Assembly: GCA_964036045.1 (NCBI GenBank)
Contig: OZ038381.1
Location: 133,215,191-133,279,190 of the forward strand
Direction of reading: 5' to 3'
DNA from: Eutreptiella sp. 'Long Island Sound 2002'
Taxonomy: Eukaryota > Euglenozoa > Euglenophyceae > Eutreptiales > Eutreptiaceae
Length of the DNA stretch: 64,000 nucleotides
Under the pieces are notes generated by a model that was not told the DNA's origin, searched no databases, and saw only the letters and a program-made list of their open reading frames with translations. The first letter of the stretch is position 1, and the number at the start of each line of letters is the position of its first letter. Made by a program: the position numbers and the translations under genes. Of this stretch, positions 54,373-64,000 are shown piece by piece.

Positions 54373-55662
54373 GTGCACCTGCAGCAGTGGCACATCCACC
54401 GACAACAGCGCATCGCCAAAGAAGACCAGCGATATGCGCACCACAAACTCCCCTACAAAGCCATACGCCACCGCGACGACGCCGTGACCGACACCGATCA
54501 CCGCACCATCACCACAGTCTGGCAGGCAGATGGCTCCCTCACCAAAGACCCGGCCATGGTGCTCCAGGCCACCGAAGACAGCTTCCTCCACCAACAGACC
54601 CCCAGCCAGGACACACTGAACACAGACAGCGAAAACAAAATCGAAACCCTCCCCCAGATCTTCAACCACGCCCAGAGGAGGCAACTAGAGAAGCGCCCCT
54701 TTACCATCCACAAAGTCCGGAAGGCCACCCACAGTCTCCGGAAACACAAAACCCCGGGCTACGGCGGCCTTCCTACGGAAGCGTGCTACCACCTCCCAGC
54801 CCACCTCCTCCGCCCCCTTGCCCAGCGCCTGTGGGACATCTTCACGGGGCAGACGCCCCTACCACCGGACTGGGCCAACGTTGTCCGCCCCCTCTACAAA
54901 AAGGGGGACTGGGCCAACCCGGACAACTGGCCCCCCATGGTGTGTGCAGTCAAGGAGGTCAAGATCGTCTGGACCATCCTCTTGCGCCGCATCCGCCCCG
55001 ACCTGGACCCCCACATACCAGGCACCCTTTGGGGAGCTATCCCAGGCCGGTCCCCACAGGAGGCCATCTTCCTGCAGGACACCGTCGCCAAAATGGACCC
55101 GGTGGACCTCGTCATTGCCTCCTTCAACGTCAAGGGAGCCTTCCTGAACACCCCTTGGCTCCTCTTGGGAGCAGCCTGGAAACGGCAAGACCTCCCTTTC
55201 TACAAGTACACCTCCAAGTACATCCGCACCCGCAAGTACACAGTCCGCACCTGGGGGGGCCTCCCCCCCTTCCTAGAGCGGGGCAGCGGGGTCCCCAAGA
55301 GAGGAGCAGAAGGGCCCTCCCTGTACCTCCTCGTGACACTGCCCCTGGCCCTCAACATTGAACAGAACTACCCGGCCTACATGCCCTACTCCCTCCTCTG
55401 CCCCCAGGTGAGTTTTGCGGACGACACCAACCTTGCGGTCCCACAAATCTCACACGAACCCCACACACCAGACAACGGACCAAGGGTCACCCGGCAGGCC
55501 AACAACTTCCTAGACGTGACCATCTCCTACCTCTCCCACAACAACCTCATCGTCCACCCCGCCAAGTCGGTAGCCATGATCAAAGGGTCTCCTACGGCCC
55601 CCACCCTGGGGCCACAAGGGCCCCCCATGAACGTCGTAGAAGCCACCACAACTTGGGGGTGA
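54373..55662 (+). pseudogene. LINE reverse transcriptase
   Basis: 429 open codons with non-LTR RT blocks in order: TIHKVRKATHSLRKHKTPG, WANVVRPLYKKGDWANPDNW, LWGAIPGRSPQEAIFLQ, motif A SFNVKGAFLNTPW (Asp expected where Asn stands), and motif C VSFADDTNLAVP, which is intact. The Asn comes from AAC in TTCAAC and fits a CpG-type GAC-to-AAC change. The frame ends just before the downstream LGVIQT block. Confidence 0.85.
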
Positions 55663-56777
55663 TCCAGACCGCCGACCCTAACGATACCACCCTCCCCGCC
55701 AAATTGCAGTCACACCTGGCCCACCTCCCAATATATGCGTCCTCGGCCACCAAAGATAACTCTCTATCACACCAAAGCTTGGCGTACTACCTCACGGGGG
55801 TCTTGAACGCCTCCATAGGCTTCCAAGCACTCCAGCTGACACACCCCACCACCGCCCTCCAACCGGCCACACGCGCCGTCATCAAGGCATGGGCGGCACA
55901 CGGGGGCGCGCCCACCTCCATACCGACCCGAGCCATCCGTGCGGCATGGCCCCATTATGGAGACACCATAGGGGACGAGGTGAAGGCAGCCTACACCAGA
56001 CAAACCGTGCTCCCCCTCCACCGCATGCCCCACAACCACTCCCCGGAGGTTGGCGAAGTCGCCACAATCAGACTCCAGGCCCTGCAACGAGCATGCAACA
56101 CATGCCCGCGCTGGATACTCCACCAGACAGGCATGCCCACCAACACCAACACCCGCATCTGGAACCACCTACAGCTTTTACTCCCCTCCGAACACCACGC
56201 CTTCCTCACCAACCACAAGTGCCAGGTGGAAGGACCCCTGGCAGTTCTCTGCAGAGACCTCCACCACCACCCCAAACGCACCGTCGACACCATCGACCTG
56301 GTTGGCGCCTCAATCACAGTGGTGTACGTCACTGTCTCCCAAATGAGGGTCCTCCACCACAGCGGGGCACACCACAGCCCTTTCCCACAGCTCCCCAGGT
56401 GGCCTCAGTATCAGCTCTTCGACCAATACCTCACACAAACGGTACGGTCCACCGGGAACCGTCTGCCGGACAACAAAGAAATGAGGACGGCCTACCGGGA
56501 CTTCAGAGCGCAACACCCGTGTTCCGTCCCAGCGACAGCGCCCTACACACCCGCGGGCTCGAAGCAAGAGCCCGTCCCCCTGGTGACGGGCAAGGTCCCG
56601 CCGCTAACCCTACTATTGGCCAAACCCACACAGACCACCGTCATCCGCCACGGGGCAAGGTGGCGCATACCAAAACACCACATGACACCCCAAGACCTAC
56701 CGGTGGTCCCCCACGGCTGCCAAAAGATGCCCCCAACATGTCCGGCCTGTGACCCCAACGCACCCACCACACCGTAG
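55653..56777 (+). pseudogene. LINE RT C-terminal region with Cys/His end
   Basis: 374 codons continuing the RT after a frameshift (LGVIQTADPN). It has a helical thumb/linker region (SLAYYLTGVLNASIGFQAL, VATIRLQALQRACNTCPRW) and ends in a Cys/His cluster (VPHGCQKMPPTCPACDP). The TAG at 56775-56777 is in frame with the next segment. Confidence 0.6.
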
Positions 56778-56783
56778 CCCGTA

Positions 56784-58006
56784 TTGCACCTCATAGCACG
56801 CCACCACACCGACACCGGAACTCACCTGCCACCGCAGGTTTACACGTGGGTCACCCAGTGGTTCCACCACACCGACACAAGCCTCACCGTGGCATGGAAC
56901 CCGGACCAAGAACCCCAATGGATATTCACTACAACACCCACCTGGCCCCGCCCCGACCCCACCGGGATCGCAATCCGCTACAGCATGCACGAACCAGGCA
57001 GAAAGGCCGAATACGAACACCCCTACTATCCACTCCACCACTCCTGCCACCCGCCTGAACACCTAACAGAAACCCTCACACGCCGAAGCCTGAGCCCGGA
57101 CACAAACTACATCCTCCACGACATCTACTCCTACCTCACACAAGGACAGCAAGAACAAGGAATCATAGCCGTGTCCCCCCGCGCGAAACGCAGTATCTCC
57201 AAAGGGATAGGAGTGTACGTCAGTCCCATCAGGCAGGCCACAACCCCGGTGGCCCACCTCACCACAGGCCTCACCGTATACGCCTATCTGCCCATGAACC
57301 CATGCCGCCTCCCACAGCCATCACCAGCGGAGCTCGTCTTCTGCACCGACGCCTCAGGCGAGTCTGCCCTCACGCCCATCACCGGGGGAGCCGCCCTACA
57401 ACTAACCCACACCGAGGGACAGTACCACATGGACCACCACGCGGGCCACACCACCTACGGGGCCTCCTCGCAGGGGAAACTGGGGGCCATGGCAGACACC
57501 ATCACGAGACTTGCGGGACCCTGCCCGCCTACGTCGCACACGTCGTCCGAGTTTGGCTCCTGGTGGGCGCCACTGTCGACACACACCTACTCCTCCGCAT
57601 AGCACGACAGGCGCTCCACAAGGCCACCGCGACAAGCCTAGGCACAAAAGCGCTGATGCTTTGGAAAGCCCTCCGCAGCCTCCCCCCCTATGTCCAACTC
57701 CAGATCGTGAAGCAGGAGTCCCACAGGCACCAGTATGGGAACGGTAAGGTCGACATCCAGGCAGTACACCAGTGCGCCACGCACCTGCCGGCCCTCCAGA
57801 TGCCAGACCTGGACCGCAACCACATGCACCTCCAGCACCTAGCCCCAAGGCAGAACCCCATCACACACCGGACGGGGTACCAGAGGACACCCCCCATACC
57901 TCACACGGCAGAGCCTACCGCTACCCCGACCCCATCCAACACCTCGCCCCGATACTGGGCGACACAGACAGCCGAGCGGATATCCAAGAGCTCCAGGAGA
58001 CACTGA
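56784..58006 (+). pseudogene. LINE RNase H and tail
   Basis: RNase H-like part: the first Asp is in VFCTDASGESALT; the expected Glu is Lys in SSQGKLGAMADTI (AAA, one G-to-A change). After a frameshift near 57,530 comes WLLVGATVDTHLLLRIARQ and a His/Asp-containing block HQYGNGKVDIQAVHQC. Other frames then encode a tail (YHSALRPACVPAQLQKRR) up to 58,090. It would degrade the RNA strand of the cDNA hybrid; here inactive. Confidence 0.65.
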
Positions 58007-58091
58007 AAGTCCCCCTCTACCACTCAGCCCTCCGCCCAGCGTGTGTCCCAGCCCAGCTGCAAAAGCGGCGCATCCAGCTCCTCAGAGATAA

Positions 58092-58220
58092 GGTTTGCAA
58101 TCGATTTTGGCGATTAATCGATTAATCGGTTAATCGGCGATTATCGTCGATAATTTTTGAAAAATTGCATCGAATCGGTTTTTTTTAAAAAAAATTCGCT
58201 ATCGCATCGATTATTTAATT
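58092..58220. repeat. ATCGATTA-rich palindromic sequence cutting the LINE tail
   Basis: Overlapping AATCGATT, TTAATCGG and ATCGTCGAT words, then A/T runs. The LINE tail stops exactly where it begins. It looks like the subterminal part of a DNA transposon; no second end was found. Confidence 0.6.
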
Positions 58221-58786
58221 TGAAATGCCGCTGCGAAGCGCACCCTCAAACGCCGCAAGCCGCAACCGAGAATGTCCTGTGGTTCACAGAAGAAAGAAGT
58301 AACATGAGAAATCAAGTACATCAGTGGGGCGCCAAGAAAGGATCCTCTGCATAGTGGGACTCCCAGTATTCAATTAATATGCTGATGTCTGGTGGGAGCC
58401 TAATGAATTGGGTGTGGTGACACAAGCGCTGAACCCCTGGCATGTGCCAAGACAACTTAGACAGACCCTAAACCAACTCAGGATTCACACTAGAGCTCAG
58501 TGAAAATACTATGCGGCACACTTTTTGCTGTGATGTACAGGTGAACCCATCTGGAAAGACACAACATTTCTGACTTCACTGAATGGATTGAAGCCTGGCA
58601 CCCTGGAGGAGAGATTCCATGGCCTCTTCCTCCCAGAACTTTGAAACCAATTCCGAACCTTACTGAGACCAGCACCCCACCTGCAAACCCAGAGACCCGA
58701 GCAGCCGCTGTCCCATCATAGCGTGACCCGCTGACAAATGCATTGACGGCAGGCATACCTGAGGACGGAGATGGCATCATTGAGGT

Positions 58787-59299
58787 GTGTATTGCATCAA
58801 TCTAAAAAGTCAGCTTCCATCAAAACTAATTGTTCTAATTAGAAAGAAAAAACTTCGATTGATGAATTGGATAGAAACTGACATTCCGGACTGCATAGAT
58901 GCACTCTCCGTGCCACAGATCACCGCTGTGCATACCAGTAACACCCGAATTCGTTGGTCAACAGGTGGACACGGCCGTGTTGCAGGCGATGAGGAGAAAA
59001 TTACGGCTGGTGCCCTGTTGGACATGCTCACATTCCGTCCGGACTCTGCCATTCGCTTTCTGAGTGCTCTGAAGGAAGAAGAGAGGCCAGCACGTCCAGG
59101 AGGCCAACCAATCTGGGTGAAACTAGGTAATCCAGTGCCTGAGATTCCAAAGACGCAGCGTGACCGCCCTGCCTATACTCTGAGGATCCCTAAACAAGCA
59201 GACAAACCTGGCAAGCAAGCTGAGCTGGCAGCAACGAAGCAACTTGTGCTTCCACCCAAAAAAACATTTCGAGTCAAGTACCTCCAACAGCGACAGTGA
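58787..59299 (+). CDS. Unrecognised 170-codon frame
   Basis: The better part starts about residue 27 (LNWIETDIPDC-like NWIETDIPDCIDALSVPQ). It includes VHTSNTRIRWSTGGHG, GALLDMLTFRPDSAIRFL and a Lys-rich end (LVLPPKKTFRVKYLQQRQ), then TGA. It overlaps the next frame by 56 bp; a frameshift could join them into one protein of about 380 residues, possibly a gag-like leader of the Gypsy copy downstream. No domain recognised. Confidence 0.4.
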   Translation: MYCINLKSQLPSKLIVLIRKKKLRLMNWIETDIPDCIDALSVPQITAVHTSNTRIRWSTGGHGRVAGDEEKITAGALLDMLTFRPDSAIRFLSALKEEERPARPGGQPIWVKLGNPVPEIPKTQRDRPAYTLRIPKQADKPGKQAELAATKQLVLPPKKTFRVKYLQQRQ

Positions 59300-59963
59300 C
59301 AGTGGCATTGACAGCGATCCAGAGAAGAGCGACCAGAGCGACAAGAGCCACAGGAGCGACAAGAGCGACAAGAGCAGTGCATCGGAACACACCAGGGATC
59401 TTCTGGACCTGCCGCTTCCTCAGTCGTTGAACTGGATGTGGACCCCCATCAACCTGAAGAATGTAGGGTGGCGCGCATTCCCAGCGGTTACTGCAACTGA
59501 GTTCACGAGCCCGAAATGGAAGGTTCTGGTTCCTGTAAGGAGACAGAGTCGGCAGCCAGGCTGGAGCACGTATTGGATGCCAGAAGTCCGCAAATCTGAT
59601 GACTGGCACTCGACTGGGGAGTACATCAGTGCACGTGAGGTGTTCAGTACGAGACAAGAGGCGGACGGCCGTGTGGCGGAGCTTCAGGCACTGAGACTGG
59701 CTGGTGTGCCTGTTCAAGAGCAGCCCCAGCAGAAGCCGAAGCAGAAAAAGTGTGCTTATGGTGCCGGCAAGAGGAGGAAGGGGCTGAAGGGCAAGGCTTT
59801 CAAGAAGCAGAAGAAGCCTTCACCGCGGCTGGGTTGGAGTACCACACTGCACCAGACATGTGTAAGGACCAGGGGAAAGAGTAGCCAGAGCAGGCACAGC
59901 ACGCTGAGCAGGCAGAGCAGGCGAGCCTGGAGCTGTAATGGACAGCGTGAAACATGCTGGTGA
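59244..59963 (+). CDS. Unrecognised Ser/Asp/Lys-rich frame
   Basis: 239 codons. It starts with an acidic and Ser/Lys repeat (SDSDSGIDSDPEKSDQS, then DKSHRSDKSDKS). A folded-looking block follows (SLNWMWTPINLKNVGWRAF, KWKVLVPVRRQSRQPGW, YWMPEVRKSDDWHSTGEY) and a basic tail (KRRKGLKGKAFKKQKK). Probably the second half of the frame at 58,787. Function unknown; nuclear or nucleic-acid binding is suggested only by charge. Confidence 0.4.
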   Translation: MCFHPKKHFESSTSNSDSDSGIDSDPEKSDQSDKSHRSDKSDKSSASEHTRDLLDLPLPQSLNWMWTPINLKNVGWRAFPAVTATEFTSPKWKVLVPVRRQSRQPGWSTYWMPEVRKSDDWHSTGEYISAREVFSTRQEADGRVAELQALRLAGVPVQEQPQQKPKQKKCAYGAGKRRKGLKGKAFKKQKKPSPRLGWSTTLHQTCVRTRGKSSQSRHSTLSRQSRRAWSCNGQRETCW

Positions 59964-60280
59964 CCGGAAAATGTGGTACAGTTGGACATTGCTTGCTAGC
60001 ATTGTGTGATGCTGTCTCTTGCGCTATTTTGTTCGAAAAACCGGAAGGAGGTGACCGGAAGGAGCTGAGACCGTGAGGGCAGCGACTGAAGGAAACCTAC
60101 CGCCGGTCATGCCCCAAGGGAACCTGGTTGAAGTTCTCGGCCGTGAGGTGAGACAGGGGTCGCCAGGGGAACTGATGGTTGAGAGCTCTCCTTCCCGCCA
60201 GAGGCGGCCACCATGTAAAACAAACAAGGAGATGTCAGATAAGGCTGTGGACGCGACCGCCCTTACTTACTTACTTACTT

Positions 60281-60535
60281 TGTTCGAAAAACAATCATTG
60301 ATCTCAGCAGAAAATTTCCATCGACGCAAATTTTTCGATTGAAAAATCTGAACAGCAGGAGCACGCGCACGCTGCAGGAGCGCAAACTGGCAGAGTATTT
60401 AAATTGATTTTAATGTAATTGAGGATTTTGCCATGGAGAACCCTGTAGAAAATACTGAAATCAATGAAGACTGATTTTTCGAACGAATGCTCTGATCGAA
60501 GCCTTTTGTTTCGATCAAAGCTTCATTCGAAAAAA
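60281..60535. repeat. MITE-like inverted repeats rich in TTCGA
   Basis: GTTCGAAAAACAATCATTGA near 60,283 pairs imperfectly with the reverse of TCAATGAAGACTGATTTTTC near 60,465; GATCGAA...TTTCGATC hairpins follow. A CTTA microsatellite lies just before. No gene. Confidence 0.5.
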
Positions 60536-60579
60536 AACCACCCCCATGACGACCACCAAATGTTTCTCCTTCCCCTGAA

Positions 60580-61822
60580 TTGCCATATACAAGCCCATGT
60601 ACTGACGACGTCCCCTTGATCAATTCCCATTGCCCACCAACAATACCGTGGAATAACCGGTTTATGCCTCCATTGTTCTTATATTCTCCTTATAGATTCT
60701 TAGGTGCGAGAGAGCGGCCCTTGAAGCATGTGTTACACAGTCCAACACAGCGTGAGCAAGAAGGCCTAGTGACGAGAGCACAGGCCAAGGTATCACATCA
60801 GGTAGTCAACAACAGTGGTGAGGGTGTTCTAGGTGTGTTTCAGAGTGGTAAGGCTTCTCAGGAGTACGAGACGTCACCAGCGAAGCGACTCCAGCCCAGC
60901 ACTCATGATTCCGCTGTGGCATAGCTGGCATTTGTGATGCCGGTGATTGTGTGTGTGCATTTTTCAGGAGGTTCGCCCCTGAAACTGGACAAGGGTTTAT
61001 ACCCCAGGGTTCCAGATCAACAATGCACCCCAGTGGTCCCTAGTGGACATAGGGGGTCCGCTGCTCCAGACATACCTGTTGAGATAGTGGCCCTGTTGGA
61101 TAGAGTGCTCCAGCCCACCTTCCCAGGAAGGTCCAGCACTGAGTGTTGTGACAGCGCTGAGATGAAGACCATAGAGGTTCCAGTGATAAGTGAGGAGAGT
61201 GAGCAGTATGGAGTAACGTCAGAGGCTGATCGGATAGTGCATCTGCTCAGGCTCTAGGGCGCCTCGTGCGGGTTGAGCCCCGCATGTTGCCTGGCAACAC
61301 GTCGTGCCACGCGATACAGGTGGAACAGGACTGTTGTGACTTGCAACCGTTGGATCTATGGGCGCACCTGACAGAGGACGCAGCGGGCAACGCCCCTGAT
61401 CTGAATCTCATGCAAATTTGAGAGAGAGGAAGGCGAGAGGAAGCATCTCCACGGCACAGTGGAGACCTGTTTTTCAAAACACAGGCACGGAGAAAGAAGT
61501 ACAGGAATGTGAAGTATAAAGGTGAGGTGGCAGTTACACAATGTGTGGTTAATTGCATCGTGAGGTGGATTCAATCTAGCACAGTATGGGGTAACTGTCC
61601 CTCCTTAGGGGATGCATTCCCTAGTGAACATTTAAAGCGATTCTCCACTTACTGGACCCAGCAGCACAATGCCTTGTTTCAACAATGAAATGAAGCATAT
61701 TTGTGGATGCAGCCCCCGAATGCGTTGTGGGAACAGTGTGTTTCTAAATTGAAGTTTGATGGAGAGGGGTTGCGATCCAGCGAGTCTGGAAGGATGCTGA
61801 CTGGTGGTGGGACTTTGAAGAA
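60580..61822 (+). other. Possible leader of the third Gypsy copy
   Basis: Short plus frames (RPLKHVLHSPTQREQEGLV, KVSHQVVNNSGEGVLG at 60.7-60.92 kb; VEIVALLDRVLQPTFPG near 61.1 kb) look protein-like and lead into the RT region. No gag or protease motif was found. The rest of 60,000-61,822 holds nothing recognised. Confidence 0.3.
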
Positions 61823-62899
61823 GTGGTCCTGCATTGGATGGACATCCCCCAGAGATCCCCCCTATTTGAGGATGCGCAGGGTAATGTACATACGACAAAG
61901 ACGCCAAATAGGATTCCCCTGTTTGATGCTTTCTGCAGCCATGCTCAGGAAGAGGGCTCAGATGATCCTGATGATATCATGGATCGCTCCCAGAGTGTTC
62001 CAGCATATCGTACAAACAAGAATACAGATGATCGGGATAGCGCTCCACAGAGGCGGATCAGCCTTCATTCCCAGATACCTTCAGGTCATGAACGTGCAAC
62101 CCACAGTGCCACCCAGCCCACATCAGATGAATTACTGCGGTCTGATTCGGAATCGGAGTCGGATGGCGATGGGGTTGCTGACACAGCACCTGATTCTTCG
62201 AATTCATCTCTTTCTAAGGAAGGCCGAGCAATGAAGCGTAAGAAGAAACGAGATGAGGCCAAACGTGAGACAGGTGAAGCCCAAACTCCTTTATCTGGTA
62301 TGCATTCTGATTCTGCATTTGATTCTACTCAGGATTCTGTATCATATAAAGTACATGGCAATTCACTTAAACAGATGCTAATCAAGCCAAATGAGTATGC
62401 TGGTGTGACGTTTAGTCATCGAATGAAGCCCAGAGGGCGTACCCAGTTACATTCAGGATGGGATTCTCAGCCAGAAGGGAGAATACAGTCTGTCATATCT
62501 GCGGATGAGGACTGGACTGGATGTGCGGATCTCAAGGACATGATAATGAGTCGTTATCAACCGAAAATTTTCAAATCAATCAACACAGACGACGTCACAC
62601 CAGAGGCACAGGCCGCTAGAGGACCGCATGCAAAGGTCCGACTGACCTTGAACGAGTGTCATGCGGGCCAGCGGGCTGATAAGCCAATCAGAGCAGTGAT
62701 ACCTAAGGAGTCAGCCGTTTATGATAAGGTAATTGGATTCAAAAAGAAGGGCATGCTCCGAAAGGCGGAAGGAGACCCACAATGGGTCGCCAGGGCGTTT
62801 TTGGTGCCTAAGCCGGGTGGGAAATGGCGATTAGTCATTGACTATTGTCATTTGAATTCATGTCTGGAAGGGAAAATTTTCCCCTCCCAGTCATTGTAG
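61823..62899 (+). pseudogene. Third Gypsy: pre-RT region and RT fingers
   Basis: 358 codons. An acidic/charged leader (RSDSESESDGDGVADT, KRKKKRDEAKRETG) is followed by the start of the RT: VIGFKKKGMLRKAEGDP, VARAFLVPKPGGKWRLVID and YCHLNSCLEGK. The frame is lost near 62,880 and RT continues in another frame. Confidence 0.75.
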
Positions 62900-63432
62900 G
62901 CCAGCTGGCCAATGAACAGGGAAGTTGTTTATTTTCGCTCATTGATTTGGAGGATGGATTCCACCAAATGCACCTGGAGGAGGACAGCAAACACTTCACG
63001 GCGTTTTGCTCTCCATTCGGGGTATTTGGGTGGAGCGTCCTGCGCATGGGGGTAAAAGTGGGGCCTGTTGGGTACCAGCAGATGGTGCAACACATAACCC
63101 GTAATTGCCCATCTTCCAAGCCATACATTGACAATATTATGTCTCCCAACAAAAAAGAAATTTTAGACCCCCAGAAAACTAACCTTGCTGAACAACGGGA
63201 GCCACGAACACTTCGCAAATATTTTCATGCACCCACTAAAAAGCTTTGTCCTTTGTGTGATGTGTTGGCGTCAGCCCAGATTACGATCAAGCCCGAAAAA
63301 TGTCATCTTTTCAAAAAGAGGGTTCAATATGTCGGGCACATTTCCAAGGTGGCCAACGATTTCCGTACCCGGCCAAAACGGACGCAGTGTCTAAGTAGGA
63401 TCACCGTGCTATCACCACAGCAAGGCAGTTGA
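62845..63432 (+). pseudogene. Third Gypsy: RT palm
   Basis: Motif A FSLIDLEDGFHQMHL is intact and LRMGVKVGPVGYQQMVQ follows. The YxDD box reads PYIDNIMS, the second Asp changed to Asn (a CpG-type change, GACGAT to GACAAT). Continues with KPEKCHLFKKRVQYVGHIS. It belongs to the same Gypsy subfamily as the 51.6-kb fragment (shared FxSLxxLExGFHxM and GVKVGP). Confidence 0.8.
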
Positions 63433-64000
63433 AGGGTTTTTTGGGATTACTGGGATGGTACAAAGTGTACATCCTTGAATTTGCTGAGCTGTCTGTGCCC
63501 CTCATAGAGGCAGTAAAAGGGAAGTATCACTGCGCCCCCCATGAACCGCTGGATGAGAAAACTGATACGAATGTGCCCAGGAAACGCAAACGCATCAAAC
63601 TGACTGCAAAATGGCAAAAATTGACTGGTTAGAGCCCATGACAAAATGTTCTTATGCATTCAAGACAGCCCTGGTGGAGGCCACAGGTCTGTACCTCTTC
63701 AAGCCGGGTCAGCCGTTGCGCATCCGTTGTGATGCGTCACATTATGCTGTTGGTGGGCCTTTGGGGCAGCATCAGGAGGATGGTGAGTGGCATCCTGTTG
63801 CTTTTTTCCGTCGCAAGCTCCAAGGGCAGCGTGCAGGCACGGGGAATGGTAAGCAGGATACGGGGCAGTACGCCTGGACCCCCCGAGAGAAAGAGACCTA
63901 TGCAGATGTGGGGTGATTGCTGAAGTTCCAGGCCTAGGTGGGAAGCCAGAAGGTCTTGGTGCAAAGGGACCACAGCTCCATTGTGAAATGGTGCAAGGAA
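63429..64000 (+). pseudogene. Third Gypsy: RT thumb and RNase H, runs off the edge
   Basis: GFLGLLGWYKVYILEFAEL (thumb) lies in one frame; in another come FKTALVEATGLYLFKPG, the RNase H Asp in RIRCDASHYAVGG, VAFFRRKLQGQRAG and the Glu in WTPREKETYADVG. A TGA at 63914-63916 and a further TAG interrupt it before VQRDHSSIVKW. The element continues beyond 64,000. Confidence 0.75.

Larger units (their letters stand above)
53700..58090 (+). mobile_element. LINE retrotransposon with RNase H, decayed
   Basis: A plus-strand non-LTR element: end of an APE-type endonuclease, RT, a zinc-containing C-terminal region, RNase H and a conserved tail. The frame is broken by TAG at 54355-54357, a frameshift near 55,650, TAG at 56775-56777 and a frameshift near 57,530. 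The tail ends at 58,090 where an ATCGATTA-rich sequence begins. GC-rich codon use differs from its flanks. Confidence 0.8.

Overview
The window looks like nuclear DNA from a repeat-rich unicellular eukaryote, most likely an alga or other protist with a large genome. It carries chromodomain-type Ty3/Gypsy polyproteins, LINEs that carry an RNase H, a Rep/Pif1 Helitron and hAT elements. It also shows exon-like blocks behind polypyrimidine-AG acceptors, very long C and G homopolymers, and several minisatellites. There are no rRNA genes, no bacterial operons and no organelle genes. A dinoflagellate or a prasinophyte-like green alga would fit, but the sequence alone does not decide this. Almost every long reading frame is a transposon gene, and most are broken by stops or frameshifts.

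Layout. 1-7 kb: a minus-strand SAP plus Ulp1-like protease frame running off the left edge, a 143-bp repeat whose second copy lies exactly 5,700 bp away, a 149-bp satellite of about 17 copies, and a 10/11-bp CCCTCTCCCA array. 7-10 kb: a minus-strand Helitron (HUH/Y2 Rep and Pif1 helicase) broken by a TAG and a frameshift. 10-17.4 kb: a plus-strand series of unrecognised reading frames punctuated by nine copies of a near-perfect 20-nt palindrome, TTGGGCACTGCAGTGCCCAA, seen nowhere else in the window. This is the best candidate for something undescribed. 17.4-29 kb: mostly non-coding, with short exon-like blocks, a tRNA-like (SINE) sequence, a hAT remnant and a chromodomain fragment. 29-31.4 kb: a decayed LINE. 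31.4-41.6 kb: a minus-strand Gypsy element with gag, protease, an unusual extra domain, RT, RNase H and integrase. Its RT is split by a nested 2.4-kb non-autonomous LTR element with a 5-bp target duplication. 41.5-50.5 kb: three copies of a ~730-770-bp repeat, one split by a 1.2-kb hAT-like element with an 8-bp target duplication; a GC-rich island with minus-strand P/A/T-rich frames; and a 65-bp minisatellite. 50.5-53.6 kb: an unrecognised minus-strand frame and a truncated Gypsy (RT and integrase) running into a purine-rich repeat. 53.7-58.1 kb: a LINE with endonuclease, RT and RNase H. 58.8-60 kb: two overlapping unrecognised frames. 60.7-64 kb: a third Gypsy copy running off the right edge.

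How the parts relate. The picture is nested insertion and decay. An LTR element sits inside a Gypsy RT, a hAT element sits inside another repeat, and an AT-rich palindromic repeat cuts off a LINE tail. Many long frames are interrupted by single in-frame stops, and three of the RTs have a catalytic Asp changed to Asn, as expected for old, point-mutated copies. Family calls rest on motifs read by eye; no searches were run.
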